DNA of 64,000 nt, from contig NZ_JASJPW010000002.1 of NCBI RefSeq assembly GCF_030052995.1, forward strand, positions 186,001-250,000. The letters are read 5' to 3'. Below the pieces are notes generated by a model. The model saw only the letters and a list, made by a program, of their open reading frames with translations, searched no databases and had not been told where the DNA came from. The stretch comes from Gemmobacter sp. 24YEA27. GTDB taxonomy: Bacteria > Pseudomonadota > Alphaproteobacteria > Rhodobacterales > Rhodobacteraceae. The position numbers were made by a program, and so were the translations under genes. Below, piece after piece: positions 8,556-17,326 of the stretch (within the stretch, counting starts at the first letter, position 1; every line of letters begins with the position of its first letter).

Positions 8556-9986
8556 ATGTACGACAATTTCGGCCTGTTCACAGGTGGCGCCTGGATCTCC
8601 GGCGCCACAACGGGAGAGGTGTACTCTCCGGTCACCGGCGCATCCCTCGGCACGGTTGCCTTCGCCTCGGCTGCGCAGACTTGCGCGGCGCTGGATAGCG
8701 CAGCCGCCGCGCAAGACCCCTTGCGCGCCATGGGCGGTTTTGGTCGTGCCGACGCGCTGCACCGGGCTGCCGATGAGATGATCCGCCGCACGGATGAAGG
8801 CGCGCGGATGATCTCGCTCGAGACCGGGAAGCCCATCGCCCAGGCAGGCCGGGAATGGGTGCTCGCCTGTGATCAGTTCCGCTGGTATGCCGAAGAGGCA
8901 CGGCGGATTTATGGCCGCATCGTGGACAGCCGGGTGCCCGGCGGACGGTTCGAGATCAGCCACGAGCCGGTCGGCATCGTGGGGGCCTTCACTGCCTGGA
9001 ATTTTCCCGCCGCGCTGCCCGCACGCAAGCTGGCCCCTGCTCTGGCCGCCGGCTGCCCGGTGGTGCTGCGCCCGTCTTCGCAGACCCCGGGTGTGGCCAT
9101 GGTGATCGTCGATTGCCTGCGTGCAGCCGGCCTGCCGGATGGCGCGGTCTCCCTGGTGGTCGGGTCAACCGCCGACACCTATGCGCCGATCATGGCAGAT
9201 AAACGGGTGCGCAAGGTATCGCTCACTGGCTCGACCCGGGTGGGTCAACAGATGATCCGCGACGCGGCGGAAACAGTGAAAAAGGTCTCGATGGAACTTG
9301 GCGGCAATGCGCCGCTGATCATCTTCGATGATGCCGATCTCGACGCCGCGCTGGATCTGTCAGTGGCGACCAAATACGCCAATGCGGGCCAGGTCTGCGT
9401 CACCGCCGACCGTTTCTTCGTGCATGAAAGCCTGCATGACGCTTTTGTCGAGGGCTTTGTCGCACGCGCCGCAAAGATCAAAGTGGGCGATGGTATGGAC
9501 CCGGAAACCGGCATGGGCCCCCTGATCAATGCCGGGCGCCTTTCAGAAATCGAAACGATCGTCGCCGACGCGCTCACCGCAGGTGCAAGCCTGAAACTTG
9601 GCGGTCGCCGCCCCGCCCATCTGAACAAAGGCCATTTCTACGAGCCAACCGTGCTTACCGATGTGCGCGATGACATGCGCGTCTTCGCCGAGGAAAACTT
9701 CGGCCCCATCGCCGCGATCACCCGGTTCTCGGGTGAAGACGAGGTCATCGCCCGTGCCAATGCCTCCGACATGGGGCTTTCGGCCTATGCCTTCACCCGC
9801 TCGCCCGAGCGCGCGCGGCGCGTCACGGCAGCACTGAAATCCGGCATGGTCGGGATCAACAGCTTTGCCCTTGCAGCCTCCGAGGCGCCTTTCGGCGGTA
9901 CCAACCATTCCGGCATGGGCCGCGAAGGCGGGTCCGAAGGGATCCGGGACTATCTCGACACCAAACTCGCCCAAATCCTGTTCTGA
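8556..9986 (+). CDS. NAD-dependent aldehyde dehydrogenase
   Basis: Aldehyde dehydrogenase superfamily, 476 residues, cytoplasmic. The substrate-entry motif TAWNFPAALP is near 147-156. The general base Glu247 lies in SMELGGNAP and the catalytic Cys281 in AGQVCVTADR. The C-terminal EAPFGGTNHSGMGREGG motif is standard. It begins 4 bp after iolG and is followed 27 bp later by an HpaI-type aldolase. It resembles succinate-semialdehyde or sugar-aldehyde dehydrogenases. Oxidation of a small hydroxyaldehyde released by the neighbouring aldolase is an inference. Confidence 0.88.
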   Translation: MYDNFGLFTGGAWISGATTGEVYSPVTGASLGTVAFASAAQTCAALDSAAAAQDPLRAMGGFGRADALHRAADEMIRRTDEGARMISLETGKPIAQAGREWVLACDQFRWYAEEARRIYGRIVDSRVPGGRFEISHEPVGIVGAFTAWNFPAALPARKLAPALAAGCPVVLRPSSQTPGVAMVIVDCLRAAGLPDGAVSLVVGSTADTYAPIMADKRVRKVSLTGSTRVGQQMIRDAAETVKKVSMELGGNAPLIIFDDADLDAALDLSVATKYANAGQVCVTADRFFVHESLHDAFVEGFVARAAKIKVGDGMDPETGMGPLINAGRLSEIETIVADALTAGASLKLGGRRPAHLNKGHFYEPTVLTDVRDDMRVFAEENFGPIAAITRFSGEDEVIARANASDMGLSAYAFTRSPERARRVTAALKSGMVGINSFALAASEAPFGGTNHSGMGREGGSEGIRDYLDTKLAQILF

Positions 9987-10013
9987 CCAGATCGCGCTCA
10001 TAAAGGAACCGGC

Positions 10014-10822
10014 ATGTTCACCAACCGGCTGAAACAACAGTGGTCCGAGGGGCGCGCCGCCATCAATGGCTGGCTTTCCATCGGAAACCCCTTCACCGCC
10101 GAGATCATGGCGGCGCAGGGCTATGACAGTATCACCATCGACGCCCAGCATGGCGCGCTGGATTACACGGCCGTGCTGCCAATGCTCCAGGCGATGCGCG
10201 CCTCGGGGGTGACGCCGATGGTGCGTGTGCCCTGGCGCGAGCCGGGGGCGATCATGAAAGCGCTGGATGCCGGTGCCCAGGGCATCATCTGCCCGATGGT
10301 GAATTCCGCCGCCGAGGCCGCCGAATTCGTCAGCTACACCCGCTATCCCCCGCAGGGGCAGCGCAGCTATGGCCCGACCCGCGCGGCTGTGGCCTATGGG
10401 GGCTATGGTTCGGCCGCGAATGACCAGGTCCTCGCGCTCGCGATGATCGAGACGCAAGGCGGCGTCGACAATATTGAATCCATCGCCGCCACACCCGGCC
10501 TTGACGGCATCTATATCGGCCCCGCCGATCTGACGCTTGGCACCACCGGCACAAAGCACCCCATCGGCTTTGATCGCGAAGAGCCGGAGCTGATCGCGCT
10601 GATCCGGCACATCCTCGCGGTCTGCAAGGCGAACAATATCCGGGCCTGCCTGCATTGCGGAAGCGCCGATTACGCCGCCCGTGCGATCGGCTGGGGTTTT
10701 GATCTCACCACAGTTGGCGGCGACTCGCGGCTGCTGGCAGCAGCGGCCTCGGCTTCGGTCGCGAAATGGCGTGATCTGACGGGTGCCGCCCCCGCCCCAT
10801 TGCCGCGAAAGGGGGCTATTGA
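10014..10822 (+). CDS. HpcH/HpaI family aldolase (probable end restored at 10822)
   Basis: Class II pyruvate-type aldolase of the HpaI/2-keto-3-deoxy-sugar-acid family. Signature residues are visible: His46 in DAQHGAL, Arg71 in MVRVPW, Glu in AMIETQGG and Asp in IGPADLTLG. As sequenced, the frame does not stop where the family ends (about 260 residues) but runs to 10955, 134 bp into the next gene, giving an unrelated Arg-rich tail. One extra G in the run at 10811-10815 would give a stop at 10820-10822 that overlaps the next ATG as TGATG. I therefore end the gene at 10822 and regard the readthrough as a one-base assembly error. AAAGGAACC precedes the ATG. Confidence 0.82.
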
Positions 10823-11796
10823 TGCCGCATCTCCTGATCGCCGGAAAGCTGCATCCTTCGGGCACCGCGCTGCTGGAGGTTCTGAAGACGAAGGGCTTCA
10901 CCATCGACTATGTCGAAGAGGTCTCCGAGCCCTCCTGCGCCGCGCTGATCCATAAGGCGGATGCGCTGGTGATCCGTACCCAGCCGCTCTCCGCGGCAAC
11001 CATCGCCAAAGCAGAGCGGCTGAAAGTGGTCTCGCGCCATGGGGTCGGCTACGATTCCGTGGATCTTGCGGCGCTGAATGCGCGCGGGATCGCGCTGACC
11101 ATTGTCGGCGATGTCAATTCGGTCTCGGTCGCAGAACATGCGATGATGCAGCTGCTCGCGGGCGCGAAGCGTGTGCTGCTCGCGGACCGCGCTGTACGCG
11201 AGCCGTCCGAATGGAACTGGCGCAACCGGCTGGAAGCGCATGAGATTTCCGATAAGAACCTCCTGATCATCGGCTATGGCCGCACCGGACAGCGGCTGGC
11301 GAAAATGGCGGCGGGCTTCGATATGAAGATCCGCGCCTATGACCCCTGGCTCTCGCGCAATGGCTGGCCGAAGGGCCCGGTGGGCGAGGTCACCGACCTC
11401 GCAGAAGCACTGGCCTGGGCCGATTGCATCTCGGTCCATGTGCCGAAAGCCGACCGCCCGACCATTGGCGCCGAAGAGATCGCCCTGATGAAACCAGGCG
11501 TCGTTCTTGCCAATACCGCGCGCGGCGGCGTGGTCGATGAAGACGCGCTGACGGCGGCGCTGGTTTCGGGCCAGGTTGGTGCCGCCGGTCTGGATGTCTT
11601 TGCAGAAGAACCACCCGGCCGGCATATTCCGCTCTTTGACCTGCCCAATGCGGTTCTGTCGCCGCATATTGCCGGCCTCACCGCCGAATGCGCGGCGCGA
11701 ATGGCGGTTGCCTCCATCGAGAACGCGGTCAATTTCCTTGCGGGCAGCATCGACCCGCAGCTCATCGTCAACCGGGATGTCGCCAATGCCAGTTAA
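10822..11796 (+). CDS. D-2-hydroxyacid dehydrogenase (phosphoglycerate dehydrogenase-like)
   Basis: NAD-dependent D-isomer 2-hydroxyacid dehydrogenase, 324 residues. The cofactor motif is GYGRTG at 151-156. The catalytic set is Arg234 (NTARGGVVDE), Glu near 262 (VFAEEPP) and His282 (SPHIAGL). ATG 10822 begins MPHLLIAGKLH after AAGGGGG; a longer upstream start lies inside the aldolase. There is no ACT domain, so it is a short SerA-like enzyme rather than a feedback-regulated one. The ApsD-like gene starts inside its last 11 bp. A role in reducing or oxidising a sugar-derived 2-hydroxyacid is inferred. Confidence 0.85.
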   Translation: MPHLLIAGKLHPSGTALLEVLKTKGFTIDYVEEVSEPSCAALIHKADALVIRTQPLSAATIAKAERLKVVSRHGVGYDSVDLAALNARGIALTIVGDVNSVSVAEHAMMQLLAGAKRVLLADRAVREPSEWNWRNRLEAHEISDKNLLIIGYGRTGQRLAKMAAGFDMKIRAYDPWLSRNGWPKGPVGEVTDLAEALAWADCISVHVPKADRPTIGAEEIALMKPGVVLANTARGGVVDEDALTAALVSGQVGAAGLDVFAEEPPGRHIPLFDLPNAVLSPHIAGLTAECAARMAVASIENAVNFLAGSIDPQLIVNRDVANAS

Positions 11797-12924
11797 TCAA
11801 ATCACGGATAAACCAAAACTCCGGATCGGCCTGATCGGCACCGGCTTCATGGGCAAGGCCCATGTCTTCGGCTTCACCTCGGCGCCCAAGGTGTTCGAAC
11901 TGCCCTATGACCTCGAGCTGCACACCGTGGCCGATGTGACGGTTGAAACAGCCACCCGCGCCGCGCGCGAACTCGGCTTCGCGCATTGGACAACCGACTG
12001 GCGCGACCTGATCAGCAATCCGGAAATCGACCTGATCTCGATCACCGCGCCGAACGCTTTGCATAAGGAAATGTCGCTGGCGGCGATTGCGGCCGGAAAA
12101 CATGTCTATTGCGAGAAGCCGCTGGCGCCGCTGGCCACAGACGCGCTGGAGATGACGCTGGCCGCCGAAAAGGCCGGGGTGAAAACCCAGGTCGGCTTCA
12201 ACTATCTGTGCAACCCGATGCTGCGGCTGGCGCGCGACATGATCGCGGGTGGCGAGCTGGGCGAGATCCGGGGCTATCGCGGTCTTCATGCCGAGGATTA
12301 CATGGCCGACCCGAACGGCCCCTGGACCTTCCGCCATGACCCGGCGGGGGCGGCGCGCTTGCCGATATCGGCAGCCATGCCCTGGCGACAGCCGAGTTCC
12401 TGCTCGGCCCGATCACCGAGGTGATGGGCGATTGCCTGACGCTGATCCCATCCCGCCCCGATGGCAAAGGTGGCACCCGCCGCGTCGAGGTGGATGATGT
12501 GGGCCGCGCCTTCATTCGTTTCGCCAGCGGTGCGCAGGGTTCGGTCGAGGGCAACTGGATCGCGACAGGCCGCAAGATGCAGCATGACTTCGAGGTCTAT
12601 GGCACCAAAGGCGCGCTGTCCTTCAGCCAGGAACGCTTCAGCGAGCTGCATTTCTACGCGACCGGTGACGGCCCGGGCCGCCGGGGTTTCCGCCGGATCG
12701 AGGCTGCGCCGGATCATGAGCCTTACGGGCGGTTCTGCGTGGCGCCGGGTCATCAGCTCGGCTTCAACGATCTGAAAGCCATCGAAGTCGAGGGTTACAT
12801 CCGCGCCATCGCAGGCGAGGCGCCCGAGCCCTTCAATTTCCGGGCGGGCCTCAGGATCCAGACCCTGGTCGAGACGATCCAGCGCTCCTCTGCCGCGCGC
12901 GCATGGCTGAGCATCCCGGCCTGA
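11786..12924 (+). pseudogene. apsD: Gfo/Idh/MocA dehydrogenase, probable D-apiose dehydrogenase, frameshifted in this assembly
   Basis: The start MPVNQITDKPKLRIGLIG (ATG 11786) overlaps the previous stop. Visible are GTGFMG, a CEKPLAPLA triad and, after a break, the ADIGSHALATAEFL active-site helix and a full C-terminal domain ending at 12924. The frame breaks in the G run 12346-12350. Adding one G converts the aberrant AGAARLPISAAM to AGGGALADIGSHA and rejoins the halves into about 380 residues. No other lesion is seen, so this is more likely a base-call error than a dead gene. Assignment as ApsD (D-apiose to apionolactone) rests on its convergent ApnO/OiaX/OiaK neighbours and is tentative. 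Confidence 0.7.
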
Positions 12925-12931
12925 CCTTTGC

Positions 12932-12956
12932 CGGCGCGCGTCAGCTGCGCGCGCCG
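12932..12956. terminator. GC-rich hairpin between convergent genes
   Basis: A perfect 9-bp stem, CGGCGCGCG at 12932-12940 and CGCGCGCCG at 12948-12956, with a 7-nt loop. It lies just after the apsD stop and at the probable oiaK stop. There is no T tract on either strand. Its position between convergent transcripts suits a bidirectional terminator or 3'-end stabiliser. Confidence 0.45.
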
Positions 12957-14301
12957 CCCCCTCGCGGATCCAGCCGAAGTAATCCTCGCTGCCCATCTGG
13001 CCACCTTTCAGCGCAATCTCCAGCCCGTCGAAATCGCCCGCCGCATGGGCGCGCGACAGCGAGGCGCCCGGAATGGTCGGCGCCAGCGCCTCAAGCGCGA
13101 AGATCCCCATCTGCCGCATGGCATGACCCGATGTATCGCCGCCCGAGATCACCACCCGTTTCAGCCTGGCCTCCCGCGTGAGACACGCGAGCAAGGCGCC
13201 CAGCGTCTCGCCAATCTGCTGGTTGAACACCGCCGGATCAGTGCCGGTTTCCGCCAGCGCCTGCGCCAGAGCGGCCACGCCCGGATCCTGCGGCCCCTCG
13301 GCGGTATGGACCAGCACATCCTCGCCCGCCGTTAGCGCGGCCAGGGCGGCTGCGCGCAACGGTGCCACCACATCCTCACCCCGGCACATCGCCGCCGCAT
13401 CCAGCGCGAAAGTGGTGAAACCGTTCGCGCGCGCCCAGCCGATCTGTGCCGCCGTGGTCGGTGACACCGATCCCGAGACCACCATGACCGGCCCCTCAGC
13501 CCGCCCGCGACTGGCCAGCGGCGGCGGCAATACATGCTGGCCCGAGGCCACCAGATGCCGGATCACCGCATATTCCACGCCTTGCGAGCCGATTGCGAAC
13601 AAAGGTTCATGTTCTGATGCCTGCCAGATCAGGCGACCGGCCTCGGCCTCAGACCCCGCATCCATCTCGTCCAAAGTCACCGCCCGCACACCGCGGGCGA
13701 GCAGGGCGGCCAGCGCTGCATCCGCGCCGCTTGCGTAATCTTCCAGCGTCAGGCAGCCGATCGCCACATTGGTCTGGCGCGACAGATGCAGCGCCACGTC
13801 GGCCTCATCCATCGGCGTCACCGGGTGATGTGCCATCACCGGATGCCGGTCGAGCCGATGCACCCCGGCGCCGACCCCGGCAAACAAATGCCCGAAGGCC
13901 TGATACCGCCGCATCTGCGGCGCAGCGATCACCACCGGCACGAAAGCATTGTCAAAAAGCTCCAGCCCGATCTCAAGCGCGCATCCGATATTGCCGATAT
14001 GCGGTGCGGAATCGAGGGTCGAGCAGACCTTGTAATGGATCACCCGCGCGCCCAGATCCGCCAGCGCCCGGAAGGCCCCGGGCAGGTTCTCCCGCATCCA
14101 GTCAGGGCTTTCCGTGCGCGAGGTCGAGGCAACACCCACCCCCCGCAGCCCGGGAAAGCGGGCGAGCTGTTCTGCGGTCGGTGGTTCCAGAAACAGCACC
14201 GCCGGCAGGCCGCCAAAGGCCAGCGCCTCCATCGTGGCGGCGGCGCCGGTGAAGTCATCACCATACCAGGCGAAATCGAGCGCGTATTCCTGCGGCATCA
14301 T
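12941..14301 (-). CDS. oiaK: 3-oxo-isoapionate kinase (four-carbon acid sugar kinase family, DUF1537)
   Basis: ATP-dependent kinase giving 3-oxo-isoapionate 4-phosphate. The N-terminal DUF1537 domain shows WYGDDFTGA at residues 12-20. The C-terminal nucleotide-binding domain carries SGSVSPTT near 275 and SGGDTSGHA near 393, and the conserved tail reads GGQMGSEDYFGWIREG. As sequenced the frame continues to 12298, antisense to apsD, giving a 667-residue product. One extra base in the 5-C run at 12957-12961 would end the protein at 12941-12943 at the normal family length (about 453 residues). It starts by ATGA overlap with the oiaX stop. DUF1537 is certain; the OiaK assignment comes from the adjacent RuBisCO-like protein and ApnO. 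Confidence 0.8.
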
Positions 14302-15557
14302 TTCTTCCCGAACTTCGCGAGCGAGGCCGCCAGTTCCGGATGGGTCAGCGCATGGGCCTCAAGCGCGATGTCTGACGCCGCCGCGTCCCAGGCCTGTCGG
14401 ATGGCGCGCACACCGCCCGCAGTCCCCATCGGATGACCGTGGATACCGCCACCGCCCAGATACATCAGATCCAGCGCGCCGCCGGTGCCCTGATATGTCG
14501 CGGTCGCCTGACCGCCCCATTGCCCCGACCCGCAAACCGGCAATGCGCGGTCCGAAGGCGAGAAAATCGGCGCCGCCATGTCAGCGAAGGACCGCAGGAA
14601 GCTCTCATCCGGTTCCCAGTATTTCGCGGCTATGCCGTTGATCTGAAACTGGTCAACACCCAGCAGCCGCCAGATCTTCTGATAGGGGCGAAAGGCCATG
14701 CCAATACCCGGATGCCGGGTCATGAGATCCCAGCCATTCCGATGCGCATGCAGCGCCAGCTGCGCGCGCTTACGCAAAAACGTCATGCCGCCATAGCCGA
14801 TGGAGTTGATATTGACGACCGCCGCCTGACCGCCATGCTTCACCACCACATCATGGCGGCGCAGCATTTCTTCCGGGTCAGCCGAAGACAGACCAAAGGC
14901 ATAGACCACCTTTTTCCCGGTCTTCTGCGCATGATTATCAATCACCCGCATGATCGCGGCCACGCGGTCGTCAAAGGGCGAATAAGCGGGCGAGGTCAGC
15001 TTTTCATCATCCTTGATGAAATCGACCCCCGCCTCGCAGAGCTCGCGCACCATGCCGGCAACCTCTTCGGGCAGAAGGCCCAGCGACGGCTTGATGATTG
15101 AGGCAATGATCGGCGCCCTGGCCGGAAAATCGAGACCACAGAGCCGGTAAGACCCTTCGACCCCGAATTGCGGGCCGGGATGCAACGCATAGGCTTGCGG
15201 CAATTCGATATCCAGAAGCCGCGCGCCTGTCAGGCCACGCGTCGCATAAAGCGCATTGATGCCAATGGTTTGCAGCGAGGCGAAATCCGTGCCGATGCTT
15301 TCCAGCGGAAAGTCAATCACCACATTGGCGCGGCGGAACGGTCCGGGCGCATCTGCCGGCCAGGCCGGCACTGTTGCCGGTTCCAGTTCCGTCACCGAAA
15401 CCACCCTTGCGGCGCAGCGCGCCTTCACACCCGCCGTCTCTCCCGGCAGATCGGTAAACGTTCCAGTCGACTGATCGGTCGCGATTTTCACCGCCATCCG
15501 CTCGGGGTCATCCGGCGTCTCGATCAGGTAGTGAAAGCGGATCTGGTCCTGGGCCAT
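14298..15557 (-). CDS. oiaX: RuBisCO-like protein, probable 3-oxo-isoapionate-4-phosphate decarboxylase
   Basis: Form IV RuBisCO-like protein of 419 residues. In the apiose pathway such proteins decarboxylate 3-oxo-isoapionate 4-phosphate to L-erythrulose 1-phosphate. The large-subunit fold is recognisable from IIKPSLGL (Lys156), the carbamylated-Lys/metal motif FIKDDEKL (Lys182, Asp184, Glu185), and the RLP-type phosphate-site segment SGQWGGQATAT in place of the true-RuBisCO SGGIH motif. ATG 15557 follows GGGGAGGGGCGAG; the longer open frame upstream is non-coding. It overlaps oiaK, and 85 bp separate it from apnO. It is not a CO2-fixing enzyme. Confidence 0.82.
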   Translation of the reverse strand: MAQDQIRFHYLIETPDDPERMAVKIATDQSTGTFTDLPGETAGVKARCAARVVSVTELEPATVPAWPADAPGPFRRANVVIDFPLESIGTDFASLQTIGINALYATRGLTGARLLDIELPQAYALHPGPQFGVEGSYRLCGLDFPARAPIIASIIKPSLGLLPEEVAGMVRELCEAGVDFIKDDEKLTSPAYSPFDDRVAAIMRVIDNHAQKTGKKVVYAFGLSSADPEEMLRRHDVVVKHGGQAAVVNINSIGYGGMTFLRKRAQLALHAHRNGWDLMTRHPGIGMAFRPYQKIWRLLGVDQFQINGIAAKYWEPDESFLRSFADMAAPIFSPSDRALPVCGSGQWGGQATATYQGTGGALDLMYLGGGGIHGHPMGTAGGVRAIRQAWDAAASDIALEAHALTHPELAASLAKFGKK

Positions 15558-15570
15558 CGTCTTACTCGCC

Positions 15571-15650
15571 CCTCCCCGGTCACGAGGTGCACCCGCCGCG
15601 CCGGGGGAGGAGGCGGGGCGCGACAGGTGGTCTTTCACCTTTTCAGGTGA
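15571..15650 (-). promoter_or_regulatory. two hairpins in the apnO-oiaX intercistronic region
   Basis: CCTCCCCGG (15571-15579) pairs with CCGGGGGAGG (15601-15610), leaving one bulged G. TCACCT (15635-15640) and AGGTGA (15645-15650) form a perfect 6-bp stem with a 4-nt loop across the apnO stop codon. Both lie in the leftward transcript between apnO and oiaX. They could act in mRNA processing, 3' protection or attenuation; none has a clear T tract. Read by eye only. Confidence 0.35.
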
Positions 15651-16470
15651 TGCGGATGATCGAGGCCTTGATCTCCTTGAAATCAAAAACACGCTTCCAG
15701 TCGTCGCGCATCAGCACCGGCTTGCCGAATTCGATTGCCTTGTTGCAGGCATCCGAGAACTGTCCCGGAACCTCGTCAAAGATCACCGCGCCGAGAATGT
15801 TCATATGGCCGAGCAGGAAGTCGCGGGCGCAGTCATAGGTGACGCCGGTCTTGATGACCTCATCCATCGCTTCGCGCATCACAACGAGCAGCGAGGCGCA
15901 GACGGTTTCCGACAGGCCCGGCTCCAGATAGGCCATCTGTTCAACCGTGACGCGGTGGCTGCGGGCAACCGGCGCGTAGATGGTTTTCGCGACTTTCTCG
16001 CCAAGCGCATAATGCTCTTCCGGCCCTTGCATCAGCGCATTCACCACGCCTTGTTGGGCTGCGATGCCGCCGAAATGGTCCTTACGGCCTTCCGGAGTGG
16101 ATTCGTCATTGAAGATCGGAGGGTGGCAGGGATGGGTCACGAAATAGGTGATATCGGCGCGCTCGGGCAGATGATCGGCAAAGGGTGCCGCGGCATCAAG
16201 GCAAACCACCATCGTGCCGGGGTTCAGCTTCGGCACGATATCGCGGGCGACCGCGCCAATGGCGGTATCGGGCACCGCGAGCACCACGATTTCGGCGTTT
16301 TTGACTGCCTCGTCCGGGCCGACGCACTCAACACCATGCGCGTCTTTCGCGCGCTGGCGACCGGCTTCCGAGACCTCGACATAGGTCACATCGAAATCGC
16401 CGGACAGCAGGTTGCGCGTCAGGCGCATCCCCATTTTTCCACCGGCACCGAACAGGGCCAATCTGGTCAT
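15643..16470 (-). CDS. apnO: D-apionate oxidoisomerase (phosphogluconate dehydrogenase-like)
   Basis: NAD-dependent enzyme predicted to convert D-apionate to 3-oxo-isoapionate. The 275-residue protein has a Rossmann motif LFGAGGKMGMRL near residues 5-16. The C-terminal all-helical domain is of the 6-phosphogluconate/3-hydroxyisobutyrate dehydrogenase type, with the conserved-looking THPCHPPIFNDE segment. ATG 16470 follows GAGGAGAG. It is the first gene of the leftward apnO-oiaX-oiaK set, so the gene order follows the reaction order. The family is clear; the substrate depends on the linked RuBisCO-like protein and kinase. Confidence 0.78.
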   Translation of the reverse strand: MTRLALFGAGGKMGMRLTRNLLSGDFDVTYVEVSEAGRQRAKDAHGVECVGPDEAVKNAEIVVLAVPDTAIGAVARDIVPKLNPGTMVVCLDAAAPFADHLPERADITYFVTHPCHPPIFNDESTPEGRKDHFGGIAAQQGVVNALMQGPEEHYALGEKVAKTIYAPVARSHRVTVEQMAYLEPGLSETVCASLLVVMREAMDEVIKTGVTYDCARDFLLGHMNILGAVIFDEVPGQFSDACNKAIEFGKPVLMRDDWKRVFDFKEIKASIIRIT

Positions 16471-16490
16471 CTTCTCTCTCCTCACACTCA

Positions 16491-16513
16491 ACTGGTATAA
16501 TGAGTGCGCCAGT
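16491..16513. promoter_or_regulatory. inverted repeat upstream of apnO
   Basis: ACTGG (16491-16495) and CCAGT (16509-16513) form a 5-bp inverted repeat with 13-bp spacing, 20-43 bp upstream of the apnO ATG. On the minus strand a possible -10 CATTAT lies between the arms. It is a candidate operator for the apiose genes, but short enough to be chance. Confidence 0.25.
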
Positions 16514-17326
16514 CGGTGCGAAAATACAAGAGGCCACGCGCCCCGATTTAAGAAACTGTGATCCAGATCCTGAGGGGCCGCATCAGCCGGGGAAGAAACC
16601 GGCTCCAGGCCCTCTCAATGAAATGCGATCCGGAGTGCCTGACCCCGGTGCCGCGCGACCACCAGCGCGACCTTGCGGCCGAAGCCATCCGGCAAGGGAC
16701 CCCGAAATCCCGCCCCGCAGCGGAGCGGCAAGCTGCATCTGCAGGAAATTCCCCTTTGTCCACGACAGGCTTGAGGCAATGCCATTGTTCACATCCTGGG
16801 CATCAAATCGCCCATGTTCCCAACCACATCGCGGCTGAGGTTTTTTACTTCGCTGTCGTTTCCTCTGAAGCTTCCGATGAGGGAGACGGCAGAAGCCGGC
16901 GCTGAAACCGCCTCTTCCCACCGCGATTGTTGCAGCGATGCGTTCAGCGTCGCGAGGCTGTGAAACGGGAGGTCGCGAGGGTCGCTGCCCGAGACCTTCA
17001 GCGCGTCAAAGAACCCCCTGGGCAGCGCCATGCGGATCCCGGTCCGGTCCGAAGTTTCGACTTAAGTCTTCTGTCTGCCCGAGGTTTCCGTAGCCCGAGG
17101 CTCTTCTGGAAGCCGCGGATCATTGCCGGGAATGACAGAAACATATCGGGCGCAATCGACTGCGCTGTCGACAGAAGTGCAAAGGACAGACACAACCAAA
17201 AGGAACAATGCCGCTCAACAAGATCAGATCACAGAACCCGTTCTTACTCAGGGCGAGCAACGGCCCGGCCCGGGCAATCGGCGATGCACTGCATGGCCCT
17301 GGTCCAGCGCGACAGAAGCGGGCGGC
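16514..17326 (-). other. gene-poor stretch with a possible degraded coding remnant
   Basis: No intact gene is convincing here. On the minus strand three overlapping frames (about 17195-16998, 17031-16789 and 16921-16583) read as if one protein had been broken by two frameshifts. Pieces such as RTGIRMALPRGFFDAL, VVGNMGDLM and DVNNGIASSLSWTKGNFL follow one another at the junctions. I do not recognise the family. A regulator or secreted protein that has decayed, or further base-call errors, are both possible. Confidence 0.3.

Noticed and set aside
10823..10955. C-terminal tail of the HpaI aldolase frame
   Set aside because: Arg-rich sequence overlapping the next gene in another phase; one extra G gives a normal end.
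12298..12940. C-terminal extension of the kinase frame across apsD
   Set aside because: Antisense to conserved Gfo/Idh coding sequence and beyond the family's usual end; explained by one missing base.
14298..15557. True CO2-fixing RuBisCO
   Set aside because: Although the Lys-x-Asp-Glu metal motif is kept, the phosphate-site segment is SGQWGGQ-type and the neighbours are ApnO and a DUF1537 kinase, so it is a RuBisCO-like decarboxylase.
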